A DNA stretch of 63,162 bases from Acidobacteriota bacterium (GTDB lineage Bacteria > Acidobacteriota > Terriglobia > Acidiferrales > UBA7541). The notes under the pieces were generated by a model. The model saw only the letters and a program-made list of their open reading frames with translations. It was not told where the DNA came from and did no database searches. Of this stretch, positions 43,287-52,859 are shown in pieces (the stretch's first letter is position 1; every line of letters starts with the position of its first letter). The stretch spans positions 1-63,162 of the forward strand of contig JABCYZ010000037.1 of the NCBI GenBank assembly GCA_013289955.1, in the 5' to 3' direction. The position numbers and the translations under genes were made by a program.

Positions 43287-45575
43287 GTGGAGAACCGTTT
43301 CTCTGGTTGGGTGATCCTTCTTTTTGTGCTGATGGTCGCGGGCGTTTGCGCCCTGCGGAAGGGAACGCCTGATCCGTTGGCGTCAAGCGCGCCGCCGGAA
43401 GTTTTCTCCGCGGAGCGCGCTCTGGTTTTTCTGAACGCTCTGGCGACTTCTCCTCACCCTCTTGGTTCCCCCGAGCACGATCGCGTGCGCGATTATCTTG
43501 TTTCCGAGCTGACCGCTCTCGGACTCTCGCCCGAAGTAGAGCGCACGACGGGCGTCACCCCTCGCTACGAAGTGGCGGGTACGGTCGAGAATATTGTCGC
43601 GCGTTTGAAAGGCACGAGCGGCAAGACGGACGCCGTTGCTCTCCTCGCGCACTACGACTCCGTTCCGGCCGGCCCGGGCGCGGGTGATGACGGAGCAGGC
43701 GTGGCGGCTTTGCTTGAAACGCTTCGCGCGTTGCGAGCCGGACCTCCGCTCCCTAACGATATTCTTTTTGTGATTACGGACGGCGAAGAAGACGGGCTGC
43801 TCGGCGCCTCCGCGTTTGTCGCGGAAAATCCCGCCGCCCGGGATGTGCGCGTGGCCGTCAACTTCGAGGCTCGCGGCAATGCCGGAGAATCGCAAATGTT
43901 TGAAACCAGCGCCGGGAATGGCCGCCTGGTCGAGATGTTCCTCGAAGCCGCGCCCCATCCCTCCGGTTCTTCGCTCACCTACGAAATTTACAAGCACATG
44001 CCGAACGACACGGATATGACGGTGTTCAAGAGGTCGGGCGCAGCGGGCCTGAACTTTGCCTTCATTGGACACTGGGAGGCGTATCACACGCCGCTCGACA
44101 ATCCCCAGCGGCTCGATCGCGGCAGCCTGCAGCAGCACGGCGAAAACGCGCTTTCGCTGGCTCGCAGATTCGGCAATGCGGACCTGACAGAGCTTCGGGA
44201 CCGCGACTCGGTCTATTTTTCCATGCCTGGAAATCTCTTCGCGCATTATTCCAGCCGCTTTGTCTGGCCGCTCGCGATGGTCTCGGGCGTTCTGCTGTTC
44301 GGCGTAATCTTCTATGCCAACGGGGCCTGGCAGACGAGCCTCCTGGCCGTTTTTGGCAGCTTCTTCGCGCACATTCTCGTACTGCTCGTGCTCCTGCTGG
44401 TTGGCCTTGGTTTTGAGTTCGCGGTGCGCTGGCTTCACCTAAACGCTCTTCCTGAAGGCGGCCTCGATCAGAACACGTTTTACGTCCTTGGTCTTTTTGC
44501 CCTGCTGCTCGGGGTGGATGCGCTGCTTTACAAATTCTTCCGCAAGAGGATCGCTCCGCCGGCATTCTTTCTCGGCGGCGCGGCCTTGCTCTTTGTTCTG
44601 GTCCTGGTGACTTCCAAATGGCTCCCGGGCGGCACCTACATGTTCGCCTGGCCGCTGCTCGCAGGTCTCGTGGCAACGGCCATCGCCGCCTTTCGTCCCG
44701 GAGATTTGTCGATTCTTTCCGCTCTCCTTCTCGGCGTGTTGAGTCTTCCGGCGCTGCTGCTGTTCGTTCCGATTCTGAAAGGCTTTTACACTGCGCTCGG
44801 CTTCACGACGATTGGCGCTCCGCTCCTGAGCGTCACGTTTGGCTTGCTGTTCCTCTTGCTTTCGCCTTTTCTGGACACAGCGCTCGAATCCGCCGGCAAA
44901 TTGCTTCCGGTTGTTGCGCTGGTTGCTTCCCTTGCCTTGTGCGTTGTGGCCGCGAAAACCACCCGTTACTCCCCTGAGCATCCGAAGCCCAGCCTGCTCT
45001 CCTACGCTTTGGACGCCAACACCGGCAAAGCTCTGTGGACCAGCTCGGTGACCCGCGTGGACTCCTGGACCGCAGAATATCTCGGCGCGTCTCCCACTCG
45101 CGGCAAACTCCCTGACTTTATTCCCGATTGGTATCCCATTGATTTTCTCCAGCACGAAGCGCCTTCCATCGCGCTTGTCCCTCCGCTGGCGGAGCTTCTT
45201 GAAGACTCCTCGGACGGCGCGACGCGCACGCTTCATCTCCGCATCAGCACGCCGCGTCACGCGCGCACACTGCACGTCGGGATCGCAGAAGCAGAAGTGC
45301 TTGGCGCGACTGTCAACGGGCATGATCTTGGGAAACCATCCGAAGCACGCTGGCGCAAGCCCGGCCACTGGAGCCTTGATTACGCCAATCCGCCGGCCGA
45401 GGGCATTGATTTGCTGCTTAGCGTCGAGGCGGCCGGGCCGGTCACTGTCGTCCTGGTGGACCGCTCGAGCGGCCTTCCGGCAATTCCCGGCGCGAATTTT
45501 CCTCCGCGGCCGGCCGATGCCATGCCCATTCATTCTGGCGACCAAACGATGGTGCGCCGCAGCTTTGTCTTTTAG
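43287..45575 (+). CDS. M28-family zinc peptidase with large membrane domain
   Basis: 762 residues. N-terminal helix, then an M28 aminopeptidase domain with the expected metal ligands: His122 (LLAHYDSVP), Asp134 (GAGDDGAG), Glu168 (TDGEEDGLLG), Glu194 (NFEARGNAG) and His267 (AYHTPLDN). From residue about 325 come eight or nine hydrophobic helices and a beta-rich periplasmic end. The layout resembles ERMP1/Pff1-type peptidases. GTG start; GAGGAAA upstream. It follows the efflux operon after 76 nt and is probably not part of it. Confidence 0.9.
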   Translation: MENRFSGWVILLFVLMVAGVCALRKGTPDPLASSAPPEVFSAERALVFLNALATSPHPLGSPEHDRVRDYLVSELTALGLSPEVERTTGVTPRYEVAGTVENIVARLKGTSGKTDAVALLAHYDSVPAGPGAGDDGAGVAALLETLRALRAGPPLPNDILFVITDGEEDGLLGASAFVAENPAARDVRVAVNFEARGNAGESQMFETSAGNGRLVEMFLEAAPHPSGSSLTYEIYKHMPNDTDMTVFKRSGAAGLNFAFIGHWEAYHTPLDNPQRLDRGSLQQHGENALSLARRFGNADLTELRDRDSVYFSMPGNLFAHYSSRFVWPLAMVSGVLLFGVIFYANGAWQTSLLAVFGSFFAHILVLLVLLLVGLGFEFAVRWLHLNALPEGGLDQNTFYVLGLFALLLGVDALLYKFFRKRIAPPAFFLGGAALLFVLVLVTSKWLPGGTYMFAWPLLAGLVATAIAAFRPGDLSILSALLLGVLSLPALLLFVPILKGFYTALGFTTIGAPLLSVTFGLLFLLLSPFLDTALESAGKLLPVVALVASLALCVVAAKTTRYSPEHPKPSLLSYALDANTGKALWTSSVTRVDSWTAEYLGASPTRGKLPDFIPDWYPIDFLQHEAPSIALVPPLAELLEDSSDGATRTLHLRISTPRHARTLHVGIAEAEVLGATVNGHDLGKPSEARWRKPGHWSLDYANPPAEGIDLLLSVEAAGPVTVVLVDRSSGLPAIPGANFPPRPADAMPIHSGDQTMVRRSFVF

Positions 45576-45641
45576 CGATTTTGTCTTTTGACCGTCCGCG
45601 GAGTACCCTCGTGGTTTGTCCTTGTGTCTCTGGGAGCAGCT

Positions 45642-46298
45642 GTGTCCTGTCCGATTTGTGAAAAACGGAAAGCCGAAAGATTCTGTCCGGCGAAGGGCGA
45701 GAAAATCTGCGCCGTGTGCTGCGGCAGGGAGCGCGAGGTCTCAATCGACTGTCCGCCGGATTGCACCTACCTCCTGGCCGCGCACCGCTACGAAGACGAA
45801 CACCAGCGTTCGCTGCCCGAGGACACGCCGCTGCTGGATGTTAAAGTCTCGCAAGACGTCATCTACGCTCACCAAAATGTGCTTTCCGGGATAGCCTTCA
45901 CGGCCGCGAAATTTGCCGCCGCGCATCCAGCGACAACCGATCCCGATGTGCTCGCCGCGCTCGAGGCTCTTGCCGAGACCTACAGGACGCTCGGCTCCGG
46001 CATCTATTACGAAAAGCCCCCAGACGCGACTTTGCCCCGGGAGCTATACTCCGCGCTTGCCGCTTTCTTGAACGAAACCAAGCAGCACCCCGGGGAAGGC
46101 CCCGGCTCGGACGCCTTTAGAAGCGCGGCGCCCGTCAGGGATTCCGAAATTTTCTCCTTGCTCGTCTTTCTCTACCGCATGGGGTTGCTGCGCACGAACG
46201 GCCGGCGGCGAGCGCGCCGGTACGTGGAATTCCTCCGCAGCCAATTCCCCGCCGCGCCGGAACTCAAACGGGAAGAATCCCGCATCATTGTGCCGTAG
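45642..46298 (+). CDS. Hypothetical protein with eight-cysteine N-terminal zinc-binding-like motif
   Basis: 218 residues. The first 45 residues hold Cys3, 6, 15, 23, 26, 27, 37 and 41 (MSCPICEKRKAERFCPAKGE; KICAVCCGREREVSIDCPPD), which could bind two zinc ions or an Fe-S cluster. The rest is helical and cytoplasmic (VIYAHQNVLSGIAFTAAKFA, LLVFLYRMGLLRTNGRRRAR). GTG 45642 is chosen since GGGAG lies 5 nt upstream and the motif begins immediately. I do not recognise a named function. It follows the M28 gene after 66 nt, and may share its transcript. Confidence 0.72.
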   Translation: MSCPICEKRKAERFCPAKGEKICAVCCGREREVSIDCPPDCTYLLAAHRYEDEHQRSLPEDTPLLDVKVSQDVIYAHQNVLSGIAFTAAKFAAAHPATTDPDVLAALEALAETYRTLGSGIYYEKPPDATLPRELYSALAAFLNETKQHPGEGPGSDAFRSAAPVRDSEIFSLLVFLYRMGLLRTNGRRRARRYVEFLRSQFPAAPELKREESRIIVP

Positions 46299-46460
46299 CC
46301 GATCGGACGGCCGAGCAACGCCGCTCCCCGAGGTGGCGCGCGGCACGAACGAGTCCCGCCGAATCCATCGAGCGTCGATATTGTTCCCGCTTGTTCTCTG
46401 TCGCCGGCGGACCGGAATCTGATAGTGTTTTCTTCCGCGGCTCGATCAGGGAGGGCAGGA

Positions 46461-48830
46461 ATGCCAGGCAAAAAGCTCAGACTCGGTGCATCGACTCTTT
46501 CCCGGGTCCTACCCTTCGGAAGAATGTGCACGTTTGAAGCCGCGCTGATAACGCTCGGCATCGCAGCCGCCTTCACCGGCCCTCTTCTTGCTCACGCCCA
46601 GGAGCGGGAATCAGCCGCAAAACTCGTGGCGCGTACGATGGCCAACCCTGAATTTCGCGCGAAGACTTTTCGCGGAGGAGAATGGCTCGGCACAGGAGAT
46701 TCCTATCTCGATTTAGAGCCTTCCGCCGCGGGCGGAGGCACGGACATCGTTCGCTACCAGACGGCTACCGGCGCGCGGGACATTTTGGTTGCGGCCAGCC
46801 GGCTGACGCCTCCGGGCGAGAAAACCGCTCTCGCTATCGAAGACTACGCGTTCTCAGCGGACGGACGCCAGCTTCTCGTCTTCACAAATTCAGAAACCGT
46901 CTGGCGGCAGAATACGCGCGGAGATTATTGGGTGCTCGACTTGAAAAGCGGCGCTTTGCATAAGCTCGGCGGCGATGCGCCGGCGTCCAGCCTCATGTTT
47001 GCCAAATTTTCTCCGGACAATACCAAAGTCGGCTACGTGCGCGGCAACAATGTCTACGTGGAAGACATGGCCAATGGAAAAATCACGCAATTAACGCGGG
47101 ATGGGTCGCCCACGGTCATCAACGGCACTTCCGATTGGGTGAACGAAGAAGAGTTTGATATTCGCGACGGCTTCCAGTGGAGCCCCGACAGCCACTCGAT
47201 CGCTTTCTGGCAATTCAACACCGGCGGCGTAGGCATCTACACACTCGTCTACGACCTTGGCGCGCCGCGCGGCGAGATCGTCACGGGCATTCCCTATCCG
47301 GGCACGGGCGTGTATCCGAGGATACTCGAATATCCCTATCCGCTTCCCGGAACCCGGAATTCGGGGGTTCGCGTGGGCGTCGTGAGCGCTGCCGGCGGGC
47401 AAACCGTCTGGATAGAGACAGGCGGAGATCCGCACAATTTCTATATTCCGCGGATGGGCTGGGCGGATTCGGGCCATGTGTTGCTCGAACACATGAACCG
47501 CTTGCAGAACAAAAATGAATTTTTGCTGGCTGACGCCGCATCCGGCATCACGCGAACGGTGTTTGTGGACGAGGATCGCGCCTGGGTGGACGTGAATGAC
47601 TCCATCTCGTGGATCCATCAGGGGCGCGAATTTCTTGCGCTGAGCGAGCGCGACGGCTGGAGGCATTTGTACCGCGTGGCGCGCGATTCCGGCAACGCGG
47701 AACTCGTTACGAGAGGCGAGTTCGATGTGGTGAGCCTCGGCCGGGTCAGCCCCGATGAAAAGTGGATTTACTTCATAGCGTCGCCGGACAATCCGACGCA
47801 GCGTTATCTCTATCGCGCGAAGCTGGATGGTTCGGCGGCGCCGGAGCGCATCACGCCGAATCAGCCCGCCACGCACTCCTACACAATTTCACCGAATGGC
47901 GAATGGGCGTTTCACAACTATTCTTCGTTCAATGTGCCGCCTACCTTTGAAGTGGTGCATCTGCCCGATCACCGCGTCCTGAGAAATACCGCCGACAATT
48001 CCGCGCTCGCCGAGCGCGTGAAACCGCTCTCGGGCGGCCCGGCGGAATTTCTGAAGGTGGATGCGGGAAACGGTTTGCTGGTCGACGCGTGGCTGATCAA
48101 GCCGCCGCATTTCGACCCGGCGAAAAAGTATTCGCTGATTGTCTATGTCTATTCCGAGCCTGCCGGGCAAACGACGGAAGACCGCTGGCAATCCATGTTT
48201 CTGCGCACGATGACCAGCGCCGGGTATGTCGTGGCGAGCTTCGACAACCAGGGCACGCCGGCTCCCCGCGGCCGCGAATGGCGCAAGGTTGTGTACGGAA
48301 ACGTCGGCCCGCTTTCCTCCGAGCAGCAAGCCGCCGCGCTGCAATCGCTCGAGAAGACGCATCCCTACATTGATGCAAAGCGCGTGGGAGTGTGGGGCTG
48401 GAGCGGCGGCGGCACGGAAACGCTCAATCTCCTGTTTCGCTATCCCGAAGTCTACAGCGTCGGCGTCTCGGTCGCTTCTGTGCCCGACCAGCGTCTCTAC
48501 GACAGCATTTATCAAGAGCGGTATATGGGGTTGCCAGAAGACAGTCCGAAAGCGTACGAGCAGAGCTCAGCGATCAATTTTGCCGGCGGCTTGCGCGGAG
48601 ACTTGATGGTGATGCATGGCTCTGGCGACGACAACGTGCACTTCCAGGGTTTTGAATTGCTCGTTAATAAATTAATTTCGCTCGGCAAACCATTCGATAT
48701 GCGCATGTATCCGGGCCGCACGCACGGGATATTCGAAGGCAGAGGCACGAACCTGGACGTCTACAGAAACATCCTCGGCTATTTTGAAGCTCATCTGCCG
48801 CCCGGCCCCGAGCCCGCTCGAACCAACTGA
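46461..48830 (+). CDS. S9-family dipeptidyl-peptidase IV-like serine peptidase
   Basis: 789 residues, exported (signal-like AALITLGIAAAFTGPLLAHAQ). An eight-bladed propeller with the double-Glu-type segment (DWVNEEEFDIRDGFQWSPDS) precedes the alpha/beta hydrolase. Catalytic Ser648 in GWSGGGTE, Asp723/724 in GSGDDNVHF, His755 in GRTHGIFEG. Probably removes dipeptides from peptides in the periplasm. Start ATG 46461 has GGAGG/AGGA upstream; the ATG at 46524 would give a more typical signal. Confidence 0.93.
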   Translation: MPGKKLRLGASTLSRVLPFGRMCTFEAALITLGIAAAFTGPLLAHAQERESAAKLVARTMANPEFRAKTFRGGEWLGTGDSYLDLEPSAAGGGTDIVRYQTATGARDILVAASRLTPPGEKTALAIEDYAFSADGRQLLVFTNSETVWRQNTRGDYWVLDLKSGALHKLGGDAPASSLMFAKFSPDNTKVGYVRGNNVYVEDMANGKITQLTRDGSPTVINGTSDWVNEEEFDIRDGFQWSPDSHSIAFWQFNTGGVGIYTLVYDLGAPRGEIVTGIPYPGTGVYPRILEYPYPLPGTRNSGVRVGVVSAAGGQTVWIETGGDPHNFYIPRMGWADSGHVLLEHMNRLQNKNEFLLADAASGITRTVFVDEDRAWVDVNDSISWIHQGREFLALSERDGWRHLYRVARDSGNAELVTRGEFDVVSLGRVSPDEKWIYFIASPDNPTQRYLYRAKLDGSAAPERITPNQPATHSYTISPNGEWAFHNYSSFNVPPTFEVVHLPDHRVLRNTADNSALAERVKPLSGGPAEFLKVDAGNGLLVDAWLIKPPHFDPAKKYSLIVYVYSEPAGQTTEDRWQSMFLRTMTSAGYVVASFDNQGTPAPRGREWRKVVYGNVGPLSSEQQAAALQSLEKTHPYIDAKRVGVWGWSGGGTETLNLLFRYPEVYSVGVSVASVPDQRLYDSIYQERYMGLPEDSPKAYEQSSAINFAGGLRGDLMVMHGSGDDNVHFQGFELLVNKLISLGKPFDMRMYPGRTHGIFEGRGTNLDVYRNILGYFEAHLPPGPEPARTN

Positions 48831-48878
48831 GACACGAACCACGAGCTCAGGGGACGAATCGCCCCAGACTCCCATTGC

Positions 48879-50240
48879 CTACCCCGCCGAGCACGAGCGC
48901 ATGCCTCCCAGATCCGCCCCGACCACGGAAGCATCCCAGCCCAGCTTCATTTGCGCGCAGGGCATTGTGCGCCGGGTGTTGCGCTGGGGCCGTGAATCGA
49001 AGCCGTATTTCTCTTTCAGGCGCGCCACACGTTCGGCGATCGCTTTTCGGTACTTCTCGGGAGCGTAGGCTTCTCTCGAATACCACTCCTCGTATTGCTT
49101 CGTGAGGCGAGGAAACTTTTCGCGTATGAAGGGCAGGAACTGTTTCGCAGAAGAGGGCATCAGGAACAGCACGCCCGAGAAAAACCACTGTGCGCCCGCA
49201 TGGTGGGCGGCTTCGGCTACCGCTTCGAGTTCGCCGTCGCGGTCCGTGATGCCGGGGATCAGCGGTGAGGCCGAGACTCCGACTCGGAGACCCGCTTCCC
49301 GCAGTTCCTTGACCGCCGCAATTCGCAAGTCTGGCCGCGGGGCGCGCGGCTCGAGCACTCGCGCGAGCCTTGCCCGAAGTGTCGTGATGGTGATGTTCAG
49401 AGAGAGTTCGGAGCGTTCCGAAATCTTTTTGAAGATATCGATGTCCCGCACAATCTGATTTGATTTGGTGATGACCGAAATGCTCAGGCCGTCGCGCTTT
49501 GCCAATTCTTCGAGGCAGGCGCGCGTCACTCCGTATTCGCGCTCAGCGGGCTGATAAGGATCGGTCGCGGTGCCGATGGCAATGTGTTCGGGCTTTTCGC
49601 CGCCCGAACTCTTTGACTCGTAGGAATACTTGTGCGCGACGTCGTACGCCAATAGCGGCGCCGCGTCTTTTTTTACAAAAATCTTGCGCTCGAATTCGCC
49701 CCCGTCCAGTTCCATGTATTCATGGGTATAGCGCGCGTAGCAGTAGAGGCAGCCAAATTCGCACCCGCGGTAGGGATTTATGGTCCAGTCAAAGGGCACG
49801 CGAGCCGAATCGCACTTGTTGAGAATGGATTTCACCGGGAGCAGGAAATACTCGGGGCGGTCGGCGGACTTGCGGCGGCTCTCGGCGGGCGGAGAGGATG
49901 CTGCGAGGCGGGCGATGCCCACCAGCGGTACGGCTGCGTCCTGGGTCCGGTCATCTGCCCGGCTTTCAGAGCCGCGCGGAGCCGCCTCTTCCGAGGTCGG
50001 CGGGGGGCAATCCGCCGTGGAGTAACCCGAGGTGCTGCCGCCTAAACCGGCAAACGCCTGGGAGGCTTCCACTTTGTCGTGTGTGCCATGGACATCGTGG
50101 ACTCCGCCAGGCGAATCACCGGCTCTTGGTGTTGGGCTTGTCCTATAGGGGCTAACAGGAAAGAGAGTTGCCGTGGATTGTCTTGCGCGGCGGCGCCGGA
50201 TACCAAAGGTCCGAGCCGATGAGGAATGAACTGGAGACAT
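48879..50240 (-). CDS. Radical SAM protein, PA0069/spore-photolyase-like family
   Basis: 453 residues. CX3CX2C at Cys160, 164 and 167 in INPYRGCEFGCLYCYARYTH, preceded by EYFLLPVKSILNKCDSARVP, both hallmarks of the PA0069 group. The function is not settled. Residues 1-125 are disordered and not conserved-looking, but an ATG at 50238-50240 with GAGGTG just upstream and a good promoter support this start. It is convergent with the first S9 gene. Confidence 0.86.
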   Translation of the reverse strand: MSPVHSSSARTFGIRRRRARQSTATLFPVSPYRTSPTPRAGDSPGGVHDVHGTHDKVEASQAFAGLGGSTSGYSTADCPPPTSEEAAPRGSESRADDRTQDAAVPLVGIARLAASSPPAESRRKSADRPEYFLLPVKSILNKCDSARVPFDWTINPYRGCEFGCLYCYARYTHEYMELDGGEFERKIFVKKDAAPLLAYDVAHKYSYESKSSGGEKPEHIAIGTATDPYQPAEREYGVTRACLEELAKRDGLSISVITKSNQIVRDIDIFKKISERSELSLNITITTLRARLARVLEPRAPRPDLRIAAVKELREAGLRVGVSASPLIPGITDRDGELEAVAEAAHHAGAQWFFSGVLFLMPSSAKQFLPFIREKFPRLTKQYEEWYSREAYAPEKYRKAIAERVARLKEKYGFDSRPQRNTRRTMPCAQMKLGWDASVVGADLGGMRSCSAG

Positions 50241-50262
50241 AGCCCACCTCGAAGCACGGCCA

Positions 50263-50291
50263 AGTATTTCGCTTTTTGTTCGCTATGTCAA
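50263..50291 (-). promoter_or_regulatory. Sigma-70-type promoter for the radical SAM gene
   Basis: On the minus strand TTGACA (plus 50286-50291) and AATACT (plus 50263-50268) are 17 bp apart. The predicted start lies 15-20 nt before the ATG, leaving room for the GAGGTG site. It overlaps an A-tract-rich direct repeat. Confidence 0.72.
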
Positions 50292-50314
50292 GTGCTTTTC
50301 GCTTTTTATTCGCT
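50268..50314. repeat. Two 17-bp direct repeats 30 bp apart
   Basis: TTCGCTTTTTGTTCGCT (50268-50284) and TTCGCTTTTTATTCGCT (50298-50314), 16 of 17 identical. In the minus direction they are A-tract-rich and lie within and upstream of the promoter, so they could be UP-element-like or regulator sites. Confidence 0.6.
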
Positions 50315-50420
50315 TCCATTTGCTTTCAAATCCCGTTGGTTCACCTCACTCACACCGCCAGCTTGTCCGGATTGTGTGCTTCTGTGTCGCAGGGTATCCT
50401 GTTGGTTCGGGAGGAACGGC

Positions 50421-51881
50421 GTGCGACAGTCCCCACTAGCACGATTGGTTTTTGGTGCGTCCGCCGTCGTCTTCTCGTCCTCTTTCTGTTCGAGCCCGGG
50501 GCGAGCGGGGCAAGCTGTCCAGTCTCAGCAGCCGCCTTTGAAACCGCCGTCCACCCAGCCGCAGTCCCCGTCCTCTCAGGCAAAGAAGCCTGCCGTTGAG
50601 CCGCCCGCTCCTCAATCCACCCATTACCCCATCCTGCTCCTCGTTCAAGGACCTACAGCAGACGACGGAAAGACCTGGAGCGTGCGCATCGGCCTGAAGG
50701 GGCCGGAACGGTTCGATCGAACCGGCTATCCCCCGATCCCGCTCGAGCCTTCCGATGTCATCCGGGAAGGCACAACCGATGCATGGACTTACCATGCCAA
50801 GGACTTGGGGACCGGCGTTGCTGTCTCGGTCCACATCACAAGAGAGCCGTGTTCCGATCCCGCGGCAACCGCGAAACTTGCCTTCACAGCCACAGTGGAC
50901 CACGCCCAAATCGGCTCGGCGCATGGCTGCGCCCGGGTCGCCACCGAACTCTTCCCCAAGATTAATAATCAGCCCACGGACGACGATGACGACCTAAAGA
51001 ACAAGCCCGCCCCGCCGACCATCACACATTTCAAGCCGCCTATCGCCGTAGCCTACCTCAATGCCGGTGGAAGGCTCATCGTCAAGCGCGGAACAGTCGC
51101 CCGGGCAGTTCCCGGCAAAGGCGGTTACCAGCCGGCGCTTTCGCACGACGGGAAGCGGCTGCTCTATACCGCCGAGGAAAAGAGCGCGGAAAAGGGCGAC
51201 GAGCACACGATTTCCGTTTACGACTGGGCGACAGGCAAATCAACGGAGTTGCTCAGGGGCTCCGTTCAGCAGCCGTTTTGGTCGCCGGATGATACGCGCA
51301 TTGCCTTCTTGAAATTAGATGGCTCGAAATGGCAACTATGGACGATGCCGGTAGAGACCCCCGAAAAAGCGGCTCTTTTGTATCCGGGTGAGGCAATCAG
51401 CCTCGAAGGTTGGGTAGACGCCGAAACGATCCTTGCGGGCGATCTCGAAACCCTCTCCTGGATCAGGGAAGACGGTACCGTGAAGGAGACTCTTTCCGGC
51501 GCGGACTTGTACGGCAAGGATCAGTTCAGAAGGTCCAGCGCCAATACTGTGCGCGTTCATCCGCTGAACCCTGACCTGCTGCTTGTTTCCGCTGAATTGC
51601 CGACTCCATCCACGGCATCGAAAAATGCCCCGAGCGCCAAGGAGGCTGGTGCTCAGACGGGGCAAGTCTTTTTTCTCTATGAGATCCAATCGAAGCGCCG
51701 TGTGCAGCTCAGTCCGGCAAACCTGACGTGCTCTTTTGCGGAGTGGTCTCGCGACGGCCTCCAGGTTTTCTTCACTGGACGCGAGCCTTCTGGTACGGCG
51801 ATGAGCATCTATAAGATGTTCTGGGACGGGACCGGTCAGACGAAAGTTCAAGACGGATTTAGCCTCGTCATCGGCCAGTAG
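50421..51881 (+). CDS. Exported beta-propeller (PD40/TolB-like) protein
   Basis: 486 residues. GTG start at 50421 with GGAGGAA just upstream. N-terminus LVFGASAVVFSSSFCSS is a signal peptide, possibly lipoprotein-type. A Pro/Gln-rich linker (PPLKPPSTQPQSPSSQAKKP) is followed by an uncharacterised domain and propeller blades with PD40-like phrases (QPALSHDGKRLLYTAEE, QPFWSPDDTRIAFLKLDGSK, EWSRDGLQVFFTG). Likely periplasmic binding or scaffold function. The longer upstream frame is not protein-like. Confidence 0.78.
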   Translation: MRQSPLARLVFGASAVVFSSSFCSSPGRAGQAVQSQQPPLKPPSTQPQSPSSQAKKPAVEPPAPQSTHYPILLLVQGPTADDGKTWSVRIGLKGPERFDRTGYPPIPLEPSDVIREGTTDAWTYHAKDLGTGVAVSVHITREPCSDPAATAKLAFTATVDHAQIGSAHGCARVATELFPKINNQPTDDDDDLKNKPAPPTITHFKPPIAVAYLNAGGRLIVKRGTVARAVPGKGGYQPALSHDGKRLLYTAEEKSAEKGDEHTISVYDWATGKSTELLRGSVQQPFWSPDDTRIAFLKLDGSKWQLWTMPVETPEKAALLYPGEAISLEGWVDAETILAGDLETLSWIREDGTVKETLSGADLYGKDQFRRSSANTVRVHPLNPDLLLVSAELPTPSTASKNAPSAKEAGAQTGQVFFLYEIQSKRRVQLSPANLTCSFAEWSRDGLQVFFTGREPSGTAMSIYKMFWDGTGQTKVQDGFSLVIGQ

Positions 51882-52054
51882 AACGGTTGCTCCCAAGCGT
51901 CACTAGGGCAGAACAGGCTGCCTTCGTTGTCTCCGAAGCGATCCCCTCCACTGGTTCTCGAAGCGACGCTTCATCTCTAGGACTGATTTAGTCCGGTATT
52001 GGCCGATACGCTGCAGCCGCTTGCTTGCACCCTCCGGGTGCCTCAACGGAAGGC

Positions 52055-52060
52055 TATACT
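52055..52060 (+). promoter_or_regulatory. -10 hexamer TATACT before the pseudo-receiver gene
   Basis: TATACT, six bases TGTTTA, then ATG at 52067. No Shine-Dalgarno site, so the message is probably leaderless. Confidence 0.5.
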
Positions 52061-52066
52061 TGTTTA

Positions 52067-52690
52067 ATGGCGACCCCTACTCCCGTGCAGCCACGGCAAG
52101 TCGGCATTCTTATCCTGGATGATGACGACAATAACCAGGGGGCCCTGCGGCAAATCCTTGATTCCGAAGGCTGGCGCGTCCGGTTGGTGCAGGACCCCCA
52201 GCAGCTCTTGACCGAGCTCAGGTCCGGCGAGTGGTCCCTTGTCATCGCCAACATCGCCTTGGCCGGCACCGACACCCCCATTTTCATCACCATGCGCGAA
52301 CTGGCCGGCGTTTCCCATGATGAGGGAGGGCGCATCCGGGTCCTTTATCTGGTGCCGGAGATGACCGGCAGCCAGTACGTGGCGGCGCTGGAGCTGGCCC
52401 GCGTACCGTATGTCGTGCGTCCTTTCCATCTCCACGATTTTCTCGAGAAGGTCAGCGACCTGCTGGTGGAAGTGAAAGCCATCGAAGGACCGATTCGCCA
52501 GGTGCGCCACGAGTTCGGGGCGATTCGCAAAAAGAAGAAGCAGGCCGGGCGTTCGAACTCCATGTTTGCCTCGCGGGATTCTTATTCCTACAGCGACGAA
52601 GAGATCGCCGAGTACGAAAAACAGGAAAGCGAAGCTTCTAAGAGCGGCCGGAGCAAGCCTCGGACGAACCTTGGTGGCACCGACCGCTAG
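52067..52690 (+). CDS. Pseudo-receiver (response-regulator-like) protein
   Basis: 207 residues. Residues 11-135 follow the REC fold: acidic pocket ILILDDDDNN (18-21), third strand SLVIANI, fourth VLYLVPEM, fifth PYVVRPFHL. The phospho-acceptor Asp is Asn62 (LVIANI for LVLLDI), the conserved Thr/Ser is Val, and the Lys is Arg118. It should not accept phosphate in the usual way. The C-terminal 70 residues are charged and probably disordered (FGAIRKKKKQAGRS, DEEIAEYEKQESEASK). No output domain. Possibly a protein-interaction switch. Confidence 0.82.
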   Translation: MATPTPVQPRQVGILILDDDDNNQGALRQILDSEGWRVRLVQDPQQLLTELRSGEWSLVIANIALAGTDTPIFITMRELAGVSHDEGGRIRVLYLVPEMTGSQYVAALELARVPYVVRPFHLHDFLEKVSDLLVEVKAIEGPIRQVRHEFGAIRKKKKQAGRSNSMFASRDSYSYSDEEIAEYEKQESEASKSGRSKPRTNLGGTDR

Positions 52691-52859
52691 TCCCTGCCTC
52701 CTCTATTCTTTCCACTATTTCTTGCCCAATCCTCGTTACACCGTCTCTTGAAGATTTCCGGCGCCCCTCGCTTGACTTCCACGCCATCCTGGCGCGATGC
52801 TACCGCGTCCAAACTGTCGGGGAAGCCGTGGGTATGGGCCGACAACAACGAGGAACCGA

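Noticed and set aside
48850..48865. GGGG...CCCC hairpin between the S9 and radical SAM genes
   Set aside because: Short bulged stem without T-tract; not convincing as a bidirectional terminator.
50226..50420. Upstream part of the beta-propeller frame
   Set aside because: Contains the promoter of the opposite gene; GTG 50421 has GGAGGAA and begins the signal peptide.
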